Source of the DNA: Oscillospiraceae bacterium
GTDB taxonomy: Bacteria > Bacillota > Clostridia > Oscillospirales > Oscillospiraceae
Assembly: GCA_017395935.1 (NCBI GenBank)
Contig: JAFQNL010000025.1
Location: 1 to 64,000, forward strand
Length of the DNA stretch: 64,000 nt
Direction of reading: 5' to 3'
In this document: one piece after another, positions 54,071-61,758 of the stretch
How positions within the stretch are numbered: the first letter of the stretch is position 1
Layout: every line of letters starts with the position of its first letter
The notes under the pieces: model-generated
Databases searched by the model: none
What the model was told of the DNA's origin: nothing
What the model saw: the letters and a program-made list of their open reading frames with translations, nothing else
Translations under genes and position numbers: made by a program

Positions 54071-54943
54071 TTAGCCCTTCACGGCGCCGCTCATAGCTTC
54101 CTGATAGAAGCGCTGAGTGATCATGAACAGGATAGAGATGGGGATGGCAACCAGAACTGCGCCGGCGCAGAAACGGGTGAACCAGCCGCCGATGTACTCC
54201 ATTTCCAGCATCTTCCACAGACCGATGGAAACGGTGTAGTACTGAGCCTCGGCACGGACAATGATCTTGGCGAAGATGAAGTCCATCCAGGGGCCCATGA
54301 AGGAGGTGATGACCTGATAAACGATCATGGGCTTGCACAGAGGCAGAGTGATCTTAGTGAAGGTCTGCCATCTGGTAGCGCCGTCGATGTAAGCGGCCTC
54401 GTCCAGAGCCTTGGGAATGGTGTCCATGTAGCCCTTCATGACGTGGAAGCCAGCACCGGCACCGGCGGAGAAGCAGATGACCAGAGCGATGGGGATACGG
54501 TCGCCTTCAGTCAGGCCCATAGCCTTCAGCAGGAAGTAGATAGCCACCATGGACATGAAGCCGGGGAACAGGTTAATGATCATAGCCATGTTCATATAGG
54601 GCCGGCGCATGGTCCACTTCACGCGGGACAGGCTGTAGGAGACAGCCAGTACGAAGAAGGTGGAGATCAGGCAGCAGAAGATGGAGATGATGAAGGTGTT
54701 CATGAACATCCGGGGGAAGTTCATGGTCTTGATATCGGTGAACAGGCCGATGTAGTTGTCGAGAGTGTACTCCTTGGGGAAGAAGGTGGAGCAGAACATA
54801 CCGGTGCTTTCGCCACGGAAGCTGTGGGCAATGATCCAGACGAAGGGGATCAGCCAGACGATAGCCACGATGACAAGGAACAGGTGGACAACGATATCGG
54901 TGACCATCTTAGTGGTCTTAACAGAAGCAGGTTTCTTAGCCAT
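54071..54943 (-). CDS. malG: Maltodextrin ABC transporter permease MalG
   Basis: A 290-residue inner-membrane permease with six membrane helices. The EAA loop that contacts the ATPase is LDEAAYIDGATRWQTFTKIT. VKGYMDTIPKALDEAA precedes it. It pairs with MalF; its ATG overlaps the malF stop by one base, a sign of coupled translation. No transport ATPase gene is nearby, which is usual for Firmicutes sugar systems that share MsmX. Confidence 0.94.
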   Translation of the reverse strand: MAKKPASVKTTKMVTDIVVHLFLVIVAIVWLIPFVWIIAHSFRGESTGMFCSTFFPKEYTLDNYIGLFTDIKTMNFPRMFMNTFIISIFCCLISTFFVLAVSYSLSRVKWTMRRPYMNMAMIINLFPGFMSMVAIYFLLKAMGLTEGDRIPIALVICFSAGAGAGFHVMKGYMDTIPKALDEAAYIDGATRWQTFTKITLPLCKPMIVYQVITSFMGPWMDFIFAKIIVRAEAQYYTVSIGLWKMLEMEYIGGWFTRFCAGAVLVAIPISILFMITQRFYQEAMSGAVKG

Positions 54944-56340
54944 TACTTAAAGCCCTCCTCATCCTTGTAAGAGCCGGAGCTCCGGTAGGTGACCAGTGCC
55001 ACCACGGCCAGAACAACGAAGGTGAAGATACCGATAACCGCGCCCATGTTGTACTGCTGCTTGTCGATGGACAACTTGTACAACCAGGTGACCAACAGAT
55101 CCGTCTGACCAGCAGAGTCGCCGACGTAGGTGGGGCCGCCGCCGGTGAGCAGGTAGATAATGTTGAAGTTGTTGATGTTACCGGTGAACTGGGTGATGAT
55201 GTAGGGAGTCATGACGAAAATCATGTAGGGCAGAGTCACATAGCGGAACTGCTGAGCTACATTAGCACCGTCAATACGGGCAGCCTCATACTGCTCGGCG
55301 GGGATGTTCTGGAGAATACCGGTGACCTGCATGACGGTATAGGGGATACCAACCCACAGGTTAACCACGATCAGCAGCACACGAGCCCAGGTAGCGTCGG
55401 TCATGAAGGGGAGCACCTCGCCCTGACCCAGGAAGCCCAGGTTCTGCAGCAGGGTGTTGACGGCGCCGTTGTCCTTGAACATGTTGCGGATGATCATCAG
55501 GGACACGAACTGAGGTACGGCGATGGTCAGAGACAGGATGCTTCTCCACAGACCCTTGAGGCGGGTGGAGGGGCGCTGAATGATCATAGCCATAAAGGTG
55601 CCCAGGAAGAAGTTCAGGAAGGTAGCGAAGAATGCCCAGACCAGAGTCCAGAGCAGAACACTACCAAACTGTCTGCCGATAGCAGAAGTAGAGTCGAAGA
55701 TAGCAGCGAAGTTCTGCAGACCAACCCAGTCGAAGAGGATCAGATGGTCATTAAGAGCAGAGTAGTTGGTGAAGGCCATCAGCATCATGTACACCAGGGG
55801 GATCATGGTGAAGATAGCCAGCATCATGAAGGGAGGAGCCATCAGCAGCTTGTGAATGTTCTCGTTGAACAGAGCGATGATGTCGTCCTTCATGGTGGGG
55901 ACCTTGCCGCCGGAGCGCTTGACGGACAGGGCCAGGTAACCGCTGCGGACGGAAGCGCGCCAGAAGATAACAAAGAAAACAATGACGGCCATGGTAGCAA
56001 CGGCGTACAGCAGAATCTGCTGAGAGTTGTCGCCGATCACATACTCATAGACGCCGAGGTCATCGTTCCAGACCTCTTCAGTTGCGGTGTCACCCAGGCT
56101 GGGGAGCATCCACAGCCAGTAAGCGCCGCCGTGAGGAATCACCATATAAGCGATAAAGGCGATCTCGATAGCCAGGAACAGAATACCCTTAATAAACTGA
56201 CCGGCCAGAATATTACCAAGACCCATGATCAGGCAGGAGAGCCAGATCATAGGACCGCCATTCTTCAGCGCGGTCAACAGACCATTGGGTCCGACCTTGC
56301 TGTAGGCGGGGATCAGCTTGGTGGTTTCTTTCATTGCCAC
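54943..56340 (-). CDS. malF: Maltodextrin ABC transporter permease MalF
   Basis: A 465-residue permease, longer than average because of an N-terminal extension with three to four extra membrane helices (about 30-160), then the six-helix core. The EAA loop is QYEAARIDGANVAQQFRYVTLP, and FLTGGGPTYVGDSAGQTDLLVTWLY is a conserved late segment. The start is probably GTG 56340, 8 bases after GGGAG; ATG 56334 is also possible. A strong hairpin separates it from malE. Confidence 0.92.
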   Translation of the reverse strand: MAMKETTKLIPAYSKVGPNGLLTALKNGGPMIWLSCLIMGLGNILAGQFIKGILFLAIEIAFIAYMVIPHGGAYWLWMLPSLGDTATEEVWNDDLGVYEYVIGDNSQQILLYAVATMAVIVFFVIFWRASVRSGYLALSVKRSGGKVPTMKDDIIALFNENIHKLLMAPPFMMLAIFTMIPLVYMMLMAFTNYSALNDHLILFDWVGLQNFAAIFDSTSAIGRQFGSVLLWTLVWAFFATFLNFFLGTFMAMIIQRPSTRLKGLWRSILSLTIAVPQFVSLMIIRNMFKDNGAVNTLLQNLGFLGQGEVLPFMTDATWARVLLIVVNLWVGIPYTVMQVTGILQNIPAEQYEAARIDGANVAQQFRYVTLPYMIFVMTPYIITQFTGNINNFNIIYLLTGGGPTYVGDSAGQTDLLVTWLYKLSIDKQQYNMGAVIGIFTFVVLAVVALVTYRSSGSYKDEEGFK

Positions 56341-56386
56341 GTTTCTGTCTCCCTTCTTTCATTTGGGACAAATGTAGTGAAATAAA

Positions 56387-56416
56387 GGCGGCGGCCGGAG
56401 GATTCCGGCCGCCGCC
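56387..56416 (-). terminator. Strong intercistronic hairpin between malE and malF
   Basis: GGCGGCGGCCGGA/TCCGGCCGCCGCC is a perfect 13-bp stem with a 4-base loop, followed on the minus strand by TTTATTTC. It can act as a partial terminator or RNA-end stabiliser, giving more binding protein than permease. Confidence 0.8.
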
Positions 56417-56449
56417 CCGTCATTTAGGAACTAATGGATCAGCTCTAAA

Positions 56450-57736
56450 TTACAGACCGTTGCTGTTGAGCAGTTCCATGGTGGCATCCAGCATTTCCTC
56501 GACGTTGTCGTAGGTGATGGAGCCGTTCAGGATGTTCAGGCCGAAGTTCTTGACGGGATCCCAGAAAGCGGACATCTCAGCGATGGTGGGCTGAGCGATG
56601 GTAGCGGTAGCCATCTCGGCGCTCTCGGTGACGACGACGAAGTTGGACTTGACAGCCTCATCCTCGGCGCAAGCGGTAGCGGCGGGGGTGATGGCGCTCA
56701 GCTCATAGCGAGCCAGCTGAGCCTCGGGAGTGGCCAGGAAAGCGGCCAGCTGCATAGCAGCCTTGGGGTTGGAAGCGTTGGGGTTAACGCCGATGGCCTT
56801 GGAGCCAGCGAAGGACTTCATCTGATAGTCGGTGCCATTCATGGTGAAGGTGGGCAGGACGACGCAGCCCAGGTTCTCACCCAGAGAGGCTTCCAGCTCG
56901 GGACGATCCCAGGGACCGGAGAACATAGCGTGGATGGTGCCTTCCTTCATGCCAGCAACGCCAGTGCCGTCAACGTCGTTGACGAAGTTGGGGTTGGCAG
57001 CCAGGTCGATCATGAACTTAGCAGCCTCGATGCACAGATCGGAGCTGAAGTCGATGCCAGCAGCGGCGTCGATGCCCTGGGGGCCAAAGACGGTGCCGCC
57101 AACGCCGAAGAAGAAGGAAGCGGTGTACCAGGAGTTATCCATGGGGAAGGAGACGATGCCCTTTTCGAGCATGGTGTTCAGGTTCTTGACGTCATCTTCG
57201 GTGAAGATTTCCTTGTTGTACCACATGAACCAGGTGTTGGGAGCCATGGGGAAGCCATAGACGCCACCATCGGTGTAGGTAACGGTGTCAACATAGGTCT
57301 GAGCAACGTCGTTCTGGACCTGCTCCAGATAAGCGCCGCCCAGCTTGGCCAGAGCGCCGGCCTCGATCAGGGTGCCCATCTGGTCGTTAGCATACAGGAA
57401 AATGTCAGCAGCAGCAGCGGGGTCGTTCTTAACGATACCGGCAGCGTCGCCCTCACCGCAGACACCGATGTCCCAGGTGATGACGTACTCGGGATGAGCG
57501 GCCTCGAACTGAGGCAGCATGACGTTCAGCCAGCTGTTTTCGTCGACCTGGTCAGCCTGGGGAGCCCAGACCTTCAGGGTGATAGCTTCGGGCTCAGCAG
57601 GGGTCTCGGCCTCTTCTGCGGGCTCCTCGGCGGCGGGCTCCTCGGCGGGCTCTTCAGCGGGCTCTTCAGCGGCGCCGCAGGCGACCAGAGACAGAACCAT
57701 GATGAGAGCCAGCAGCATTGCGAGCAGTTTCTTCAT
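56450..57736 (-). CDS. malE: Maltodextrin ABC transporter substrate-binding lipoprotein MalE
   Basis: A 428-residue solute-binding protein of the maltose/maltodextrin type. The signal peptide ends at the lipobox LVAC (SLVACGAAEE), followed by a low-complexity EEPAE linker of about 25 residues and the bilobed binding domain (LKVWAPQADQVDENSW). The start is ATG 57736 after AGGAGG; the frame open to 57868 covers operator sequences and is rejected. It is the first gene of malEFG-amylase-TraX. Confidence 0.93.
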   Translation of the reverse strand: MKKLLAMLLALIMVLSLVACGAAEEPAEEPAEEPAAEEPAEEAETPAEPEAITLKVWAPQADQVDENSWLNVMLPQFEAAHPEYVITWDIGVCGEGDAAGIVKNDPAAAADIFLYANDQMGTLIEAGALAKLGGAYLEQVQNDVAQTYVDTVTYTDGGVYGFPMAPNTWFMWYNKEIFTEDDVKNLNTMLEKGIVSFPMDNSWYTASFFFGVGGTVFGPQGIDAAAGIDFSSDLCIEAAKFMIDLAANPNFVNDVDGTGVAGMKEGTIHAMFSGPWDRPELEASLGENLGCVVLPTFTMNGTDYQMKSFAGSKAIGVNPNASNPKAAMQLAAFLATPEAQLARYELSAITPAATACAEDEAVKSNFVVVTESAEMATATIAQPTIAEMSAFWDPVKNFGLNILNGSITYDNVEEMLDATMELLNSNGL

Positions 57737-57796
57737 GTTGTTTCCTCCTAAAATTTTGAAATATGCAATCACAGCTTTCCTCGCTGTAAGAGCCAA

Positions 57797-57862
57797 GAAT
57801 AACGTTCCCGGCACCCGGGAAGTAAATTGGGGCATCTGCCCCAATTTACTGATAACGTTTCC
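57797..57862 (-). promoter_or_regulatory. Two LacI-type operators flanking a perfect palindrome upstream of malE
   Basis: GATAACGTTTCC (57851-57862) and GAATAACGTTCCCG (57797-57810) share the AACGTT core of LacI/MalR/CcpA-family operators. Between them GTAAATTGGGGCA and TGCCCCAATTTAC (57822-57834, 57837-57849) form a perfect 13-bp inverted repeat with a 2-base centre. Both operators lie downstream of the -10 box, where a bound repressor would block the promoter and could loop the DNA. Confidence 0.7.
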
Positions 57863-57872
57863 ATACACTCTA

Positions 57873-57902
57873 TATATAACACCAAAAGAACCCCAACGTC
57901 AA
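57873..57902 (-). promoter_or_regulatory. Promoter of the malEFG-amylase-TraX operon
   Basis: TTGACG (57897-57902, minus) is 18 bp from TATATA (57873-57878); TTATAT at 17 bp is the alternative. Confidence 0.65.
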
Positions 57903-57974
57903 CTTGGCATTCGGCCAAATAAATGGAGGGTAAATTTGTTGGTTTTTCACAATAGAGAGGATGGAGGGTCAGAT

Positions 57975-59510
57975 TTAAGCTTTTTTCAGAGCCTTGAGCG
58001 CGTCCCAATTGGCCCGGGCGTAGCGCTTGGACATGGCCAGCAGCCGCTGGCCGGCCTCGTCGGTGACCTGGCCGGGAGCCAGACGCCAGCGCCAGTTCTT
58101 ACCCACGGTGCCGGGCTGGTTCATACGGCAGTCGTTACCGAGACCCAGTACGTCCTGAATGGGAATGATGGAAGTCTGGGCGCTGCTGCGCATGGCCAGA
58201 GAGATAAAGCGGAGATACATCTCCTCGTCGGGGGTGGAGTGGTCATCCACGTAGTCCCGGACCTGCTGCTTCATCTCCTCGGACAGACCGGTAAACCAGC
58301 CGGCAATGGTCTCATTGTCATGGGTACCGGTGTAGACGACGCAGTTGCGGGCGTAGTGATGAGGCAGATACTCGTTGGAGCCGCCGATATCGCCCTGGTC
58401 GAAGGCGAACTGAACGACCTTCATGTTGGGGAAGCCGCTGTCACGAACCAGCTGGCGGACGCCGTCGGTGAGCAGACCCAGGTCTTCGGCGATGACGCTG
58501 CACTGACCCAGCTGCTGACGCAGGCGGTGGAAGAGCTCCATGCCGGGGCCCTTTTCCCAGTGGCCGTTCTTGGCAGAATCCTCTCCGGCGGGGATGCAGA
58601 AGTACTCGTCAAAGCCGCGGAAATGGTCGATTCGGACCACGTCGTAGAGCTTCAGACTATACCACATACGGGTGACCCACCAGTTGTAGCCGGTGCTGCG
58701 GTGGTAGTCCCAGCGGTAGAGGGGGTTGCCCCAAACCTGACCGTCGGCGGCAAAGGCATCGGGAGGACAGCCGGCCACTTGAGTGGGACGGTTCTTTTCG
58801 TCCAGCTGGAACATCTCGGGATGGGCCCAGACGTCGGCAGAGTCAGGGGAGACGTAGATGGGGATATCTCCCACGATCTGGATATGTTTGGCGTTGGCAT
58901 AGTTCTTGAGTCTGGTCCACTGCTGGGTAAACTTGAACTGCATGTACTTCTGGAACTCAATCTCGAAGTAGAGTTCTCTCCGGTAGTAGTCCAGAGCGAA
59001 GCCCCAGTGCATCCGGATATCCTCAGGCCACTGGGTCCAGGGCTGCTCGCCGAAGAAGTTCTTGAGGGCCATAAACAGAGCGTAGTCGTCCAGCCACCAG
59101 AAGTTCTCCCGGATAAAGCGCTGATACTCGCCGTCCTTGCTGATATCGCTGCGCTCATAAGCCTTGCGCAGCAGCTTCAGCCGGTTGGCAAAGAGCTGGT
59201 CATAGTCCACCTGAGTGGGAACGGTGCCAAAGTTAAGATTACCGCATTCCTCTTCCGTCAGCACACCTTCGTCAATCAGCGCGTCCAGGCTGATAAAATA
59301 GGGGTTGCCGCCGAAGGCGGAATAGGCCTGATAGGGGGAGTCGTCAGAGCCTCCGTGGCTGGTGGTGCCCAGAGGGAGGATCTGCCAGTAGCGCTGGCCG
59401 GACTTTTCCAGCCAGTCGACAAAGTCGTAAGCGGCCTTGTCAAAGCAGCCGATGCCGTACTTGGAGGGCAGACTGGAGACAGAGAGCAGTACGCCGGTGT
59501 ATCGGTTCAT
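57975..59510 (-). CDS. malQ: 4-alpha-glucanotransferase (amylomaltase)
   Basis: A 511-residue GH77 enzyme that transfers glucan segments between maltodextrins in the cytosol. The catalytic residues are D295 in VVRIDHFRGF, E342 in IAEDLG and the Asp in TGTHDNET. The start signature is GVLLSVSSLPSKYGIGCFD. AAGGAGTG precedes ATG 59510; the frame to 59609 overlaps the debranching enzyme. It lies 14 bp after that gene, so the two form one unit. No clear terminator follows, so read-through into malE is possible. Confidence 0.96.
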   Translation of the reverse strand: MNRYTGVLLSVSSLPSKYGIGCFDKAAYDFVDWLEKSGQRYWQILPLGTTSHGGSDDSPYQAYSAFGGNPYFISLDALIDEGVLTEEECGNLNFGTVPTQVDYDQLFANRLKLLRKAYERSDISKDGEYQRFIRENFWWLDDYALFMALKNFFGEQPWTQWPEDIRMHWGFALDYYRRELYFEIEFQKYMQFKFTQQWTRLKNYANAKHIQIVGDIPIYVSPDSADVWAHPEMFQLDEKNRPTQVAGCPPDAFAADGQVWGNPLYRWDYHRSTGYNWWVTRMWYSLKLYDVVRIDHFRGFDEYFCIPAGEDSAKNGHWEKGPGMELFHRLRQQLGQCSVIAEDLGLLTDGVRQLVRDSGFPNMKVVQFAFDQGDIGGSNEYLPHHYARNCVVYTGTHDNETIAGWFTGLSEEMKQQVRDYVDDHSTPDEEMYLRFISLAMRSSAQTSIIPIQDVLGLGNDCRMNQPGTVGKNWRWRLAPGQVTDEAGQRLLAMSKRYARANWDALKALKKA

Positions 59511-59524
59511 TCGTGGTCCACTCC

Positions 59525-61483
59525 TTATTTTTTTGTTTTCTTTTCTATGGCTTGGATGGCTTCGAAGACCCGAAGCATTTCGCCTACGCTCCAGGCTTGA
59601 GCAAAGCATCCTTTTCCATCACAGGGGTTGCTGCCGTCATAGATCTCCGGCAGCTGGCCGACACAGCCCTCCCGCATCATGGGCAGCAGAGCTTCCAGAT
59701 CCTCCAGAAGGAGCTGGGCGGCTTCAGGCGTCCGGCCGTGCACCTTGAGCCAGGCCAGATAGTAGGCGCCCATGGGGAAGACCCATGTGGTGCCCTGATG
59801 ATAGGCCATGTCCCGTTCCAGCTGAGGACCACCGTAATGGGGGTGATACTCCGGGTCGGAGGGAGACAGGGTGCGCAGGCCGCAGGGGGTGTGAAGGTGT
59901 CGGAGAACGGTTTCCACTACCTCCGCTTCCTGACGGGGGGAGAGCATGGTGAAGGACATGGAGACCGCCCAGATCTGGTTGCAGCGAAGCTGCTCGTCGG
60001 CCTTTGTCCCCGAGATCACATCCCGGAGATAGCCCTTGTCCTCCATATAGAAGGCCTTTACAAAGCTGTCAGCTACCAGCGCCGCCAGCTGACCGTAGTC
60101 CCGGCCGTCCTCGGCCAGCTCCTGTGCCAGAGCCTCCATGACCCGCAGGGCGTTGTACCAGTAGGCGTTGATCTCCACCGGCTTGCCGTGGCGGGGGGTG
60201 GGCAGGATGCCCTGAACGCAGACATCCATCCAGGTTACCTGATCCAAACCGCCGCCGGCGTAGATCAGACCGTCGGCATCTATGCCGATAGAGTGGTGGG
60301 TGCCCGCTCGATAGCAGGCGATAATGCGCTCCATCACCGGCCAGGCTTCCCGGGCAAAGTCCAGATCCCCGGTCCGCCGGATATACTGCCAGACGCAGTC
60401 AATGAGCAGCAGAGCGGCATCCACCGTATTATACATGGGCTGGGCCTCGCCCTCGGGGAAGAGGTTGGGAACCAGACCGTCCTTTTCGTAGGCCAGGAAG
60501 GTGCGCAGGATGCTCCGGGCCTCTTCGTACCGGCCGGTGGCCAGCACGCAGCCGGGCAGCGCAATCATGGTGTCCCGGCCCCAGTCGCTGAAGAGAGGAT
60601 AGCCGGCCAGAATGGTCTTGCCGCCGGTGGAGTCCCGGCGGGCAATATAAGCATCGGCGCTGACCGCCAGCTGCCGGGCCACGGGATGGTCAAAGCCGCA
60701 GCTCTTTTCCAGCTGGAAGAGGCGGTTTTGCGCGTGTTCCCAGATCTCCTGCGCCGGCAGAGCGGTCTCGTGAAGGGTGAAGACCACTTCCAGTCGGCAC
60801 TGCTGTCCGGGCTGAACGGTCCGGCAGATCCGCAGACAGCTGCCCGCCACGCCCTTGTCCGGACGGCCGTCCTTGGCGTCCTCGGAGTAATCGAGGATCT
60901 CCCATTCACTCTCCAGTCCTTCCAGCGCTCCGTCGGTAAGGATCCGAAGGGCATAGCCGTTGGCCGAGACCAGAGTGCCCTGATGGGTCATCTCGTGGCC
61001 GGTGGTCAGAGCCTTTTCCTTGGTATCAAACTTGAAGAGGGGGCGAAGGGTCAGCGTGCAGGGGAGCTTCGCGTGATTTTCAATGGAATAGAGGATGGCG
61101 GAGGTGTTCTCACCGTAGGCCATGGCGCAGCGCCGGGTAACGGTCACTCCGCCGGCCTGATAGCGCCAGCAGGGCAGATGCTCATAGGTGAAGCTGCTCA
61201 GATGCCGCCAGCCGTCCTCGGCGGCTCTGCCGTCGGCAAACGCCTGAGAGGAGAGCCAGAACCGGTCCTGTCCCACTGTCAGCTGTTCGCTCATTCGGTG
61301 AACCAGCGAAACGCGCTCGTTGGGCGCCTTCACTGCCGCTACCAGCAGGCCCTGATCGGCCCGGGGAGCAGAGTAAGAAACTGTCTGGGAGAGATAGCCG
61401 CCCAGACCGTTGGTCAGCAAAAAGCAGCTCTCCTGCGCCCGCTCCAGAGAGCGCAAGTCCTGCTTGCCGTATAAAAACTTCAT
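59525..61483 (-). CDS. Glycogen debranching enzyme (amylo-alpha-1,6-glucosidase family)
   Basis: A 652-residue protein. The N-terminal half (about 1-270) is the beta-rich GDE_N domain (LLTNGLGGYLSQTVS). The C-terminal half is the alpha/alpha-barrel GDE_C/GH133 with YPLFSDWGRDTMIALPG, PMYNTVDAALLLIDCVW and NAYWYNALRV. It removes alpha-1,6 branch glucoses from glycogen or limit dextrins in the cytosol. Its own promoter is at 61593-61621. With pulA it makes a second debranching activity in the locus. AAGGATGAGG precedes the ATG. Confidence 0.93.
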   Translation of the reverse strand: MKFLYGKQDLRSLERAQESCFLLTNGLGGYLSQTVSYSAPRADQGLLVAAVKAPNERVSLVHRMSEQLTVGQDRFWLSSQAFADGRAAEDGWRHLSSFTYEHLPCWRYQAGGVTVTRRCAMAYGENTSAILYSIENHAKLPCTLTLRPLFKFDTKEKALTTGHEMTHQGTLVSANGYALRILTDGALEGLESEWEILDYSEDAKDGRPDKGVAGSCLRICRTVQPGQQCRLEVVFTLHETALPAQEIWEHAQNRLFQLEKSCGFDHPVARQLAVSADAYIARRDSTGGKTILAGYPLFSDWGRDTMIALPGCVLATGRYEEARSILRTFLAYEKDGLVPNLFPEGEAQPMYNTVDAALLLIDCVWQYIRRTGDLDFAREAWPVMERIIACYRAGTHHSIGIDADGLIYAGGGLDQVTWMDVCVQGILPTPRHGKPVEINAYWYNALRVMEALAQELAEDGRDYGQLAALVADSFVKAFYMEDKGYLRDVISGTKADEQLRCNQIWAVSMSFTMLSPRQEAEVVETVLRHLHTPCGLRTLSPSDPEYHPHYGGPQLERDMAYHQGTTWVFPMGAYYLAWLKVHGRTPEAAQLLLEDLEALLPMMREGCVGQLPEIYDGSNPCDGKGCFAQAWSVGEMLRVFEAIQAIEKKTKK

Positions 61484-61592
61484 ACGATCCTCATCCTTAA
61501 TACGGCCGTCCGAAGCCCGGGGCTCCGGCGGATCCGATGAAATCAGTGGCAGACTTTCGCTATTTTCATTTGGAAAAGTAGCGCCAGTTAAG

Positions 61593-61621
61593 AGTATAGT
61601 CTATTTCAGGCCGGCCGTCAA
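61593..61621 (-). promoter_or_regulatory. Promoter of the debranching enzyme-malQ unit
   Basis: TTGACG (61616-61621, minus) and TATACT (61593-61598) are 17 bp apart. Confidence 0.75.
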
Positions 61622-61714
61622 TAAACAAGAAGTGAGAAAAACGGTCAACTTGTTCCGGAATAACGGTTTCGGTAACGCTATATGGGCTAAAAAGTGGGAA
61701 AACGACAGGAAAAG

Positions 61715-61749
61715 GCCCGGACAGCTCCCCTTTCGGGAGCAGTCCGGGC
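61715..61749 (-). terminator. Terminator of pulA
   Basis: GCCCGGACTGCTCCC pairs with GGGAGCTGTCCGGGC (61735-61749, 61715-61729; one mismatch region) around a GAAA-type loop and is followed on the minus strand by CTTTTCC. Confidence 0.75.
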
Positions 61750-61758
61750 TGAAAAAGG

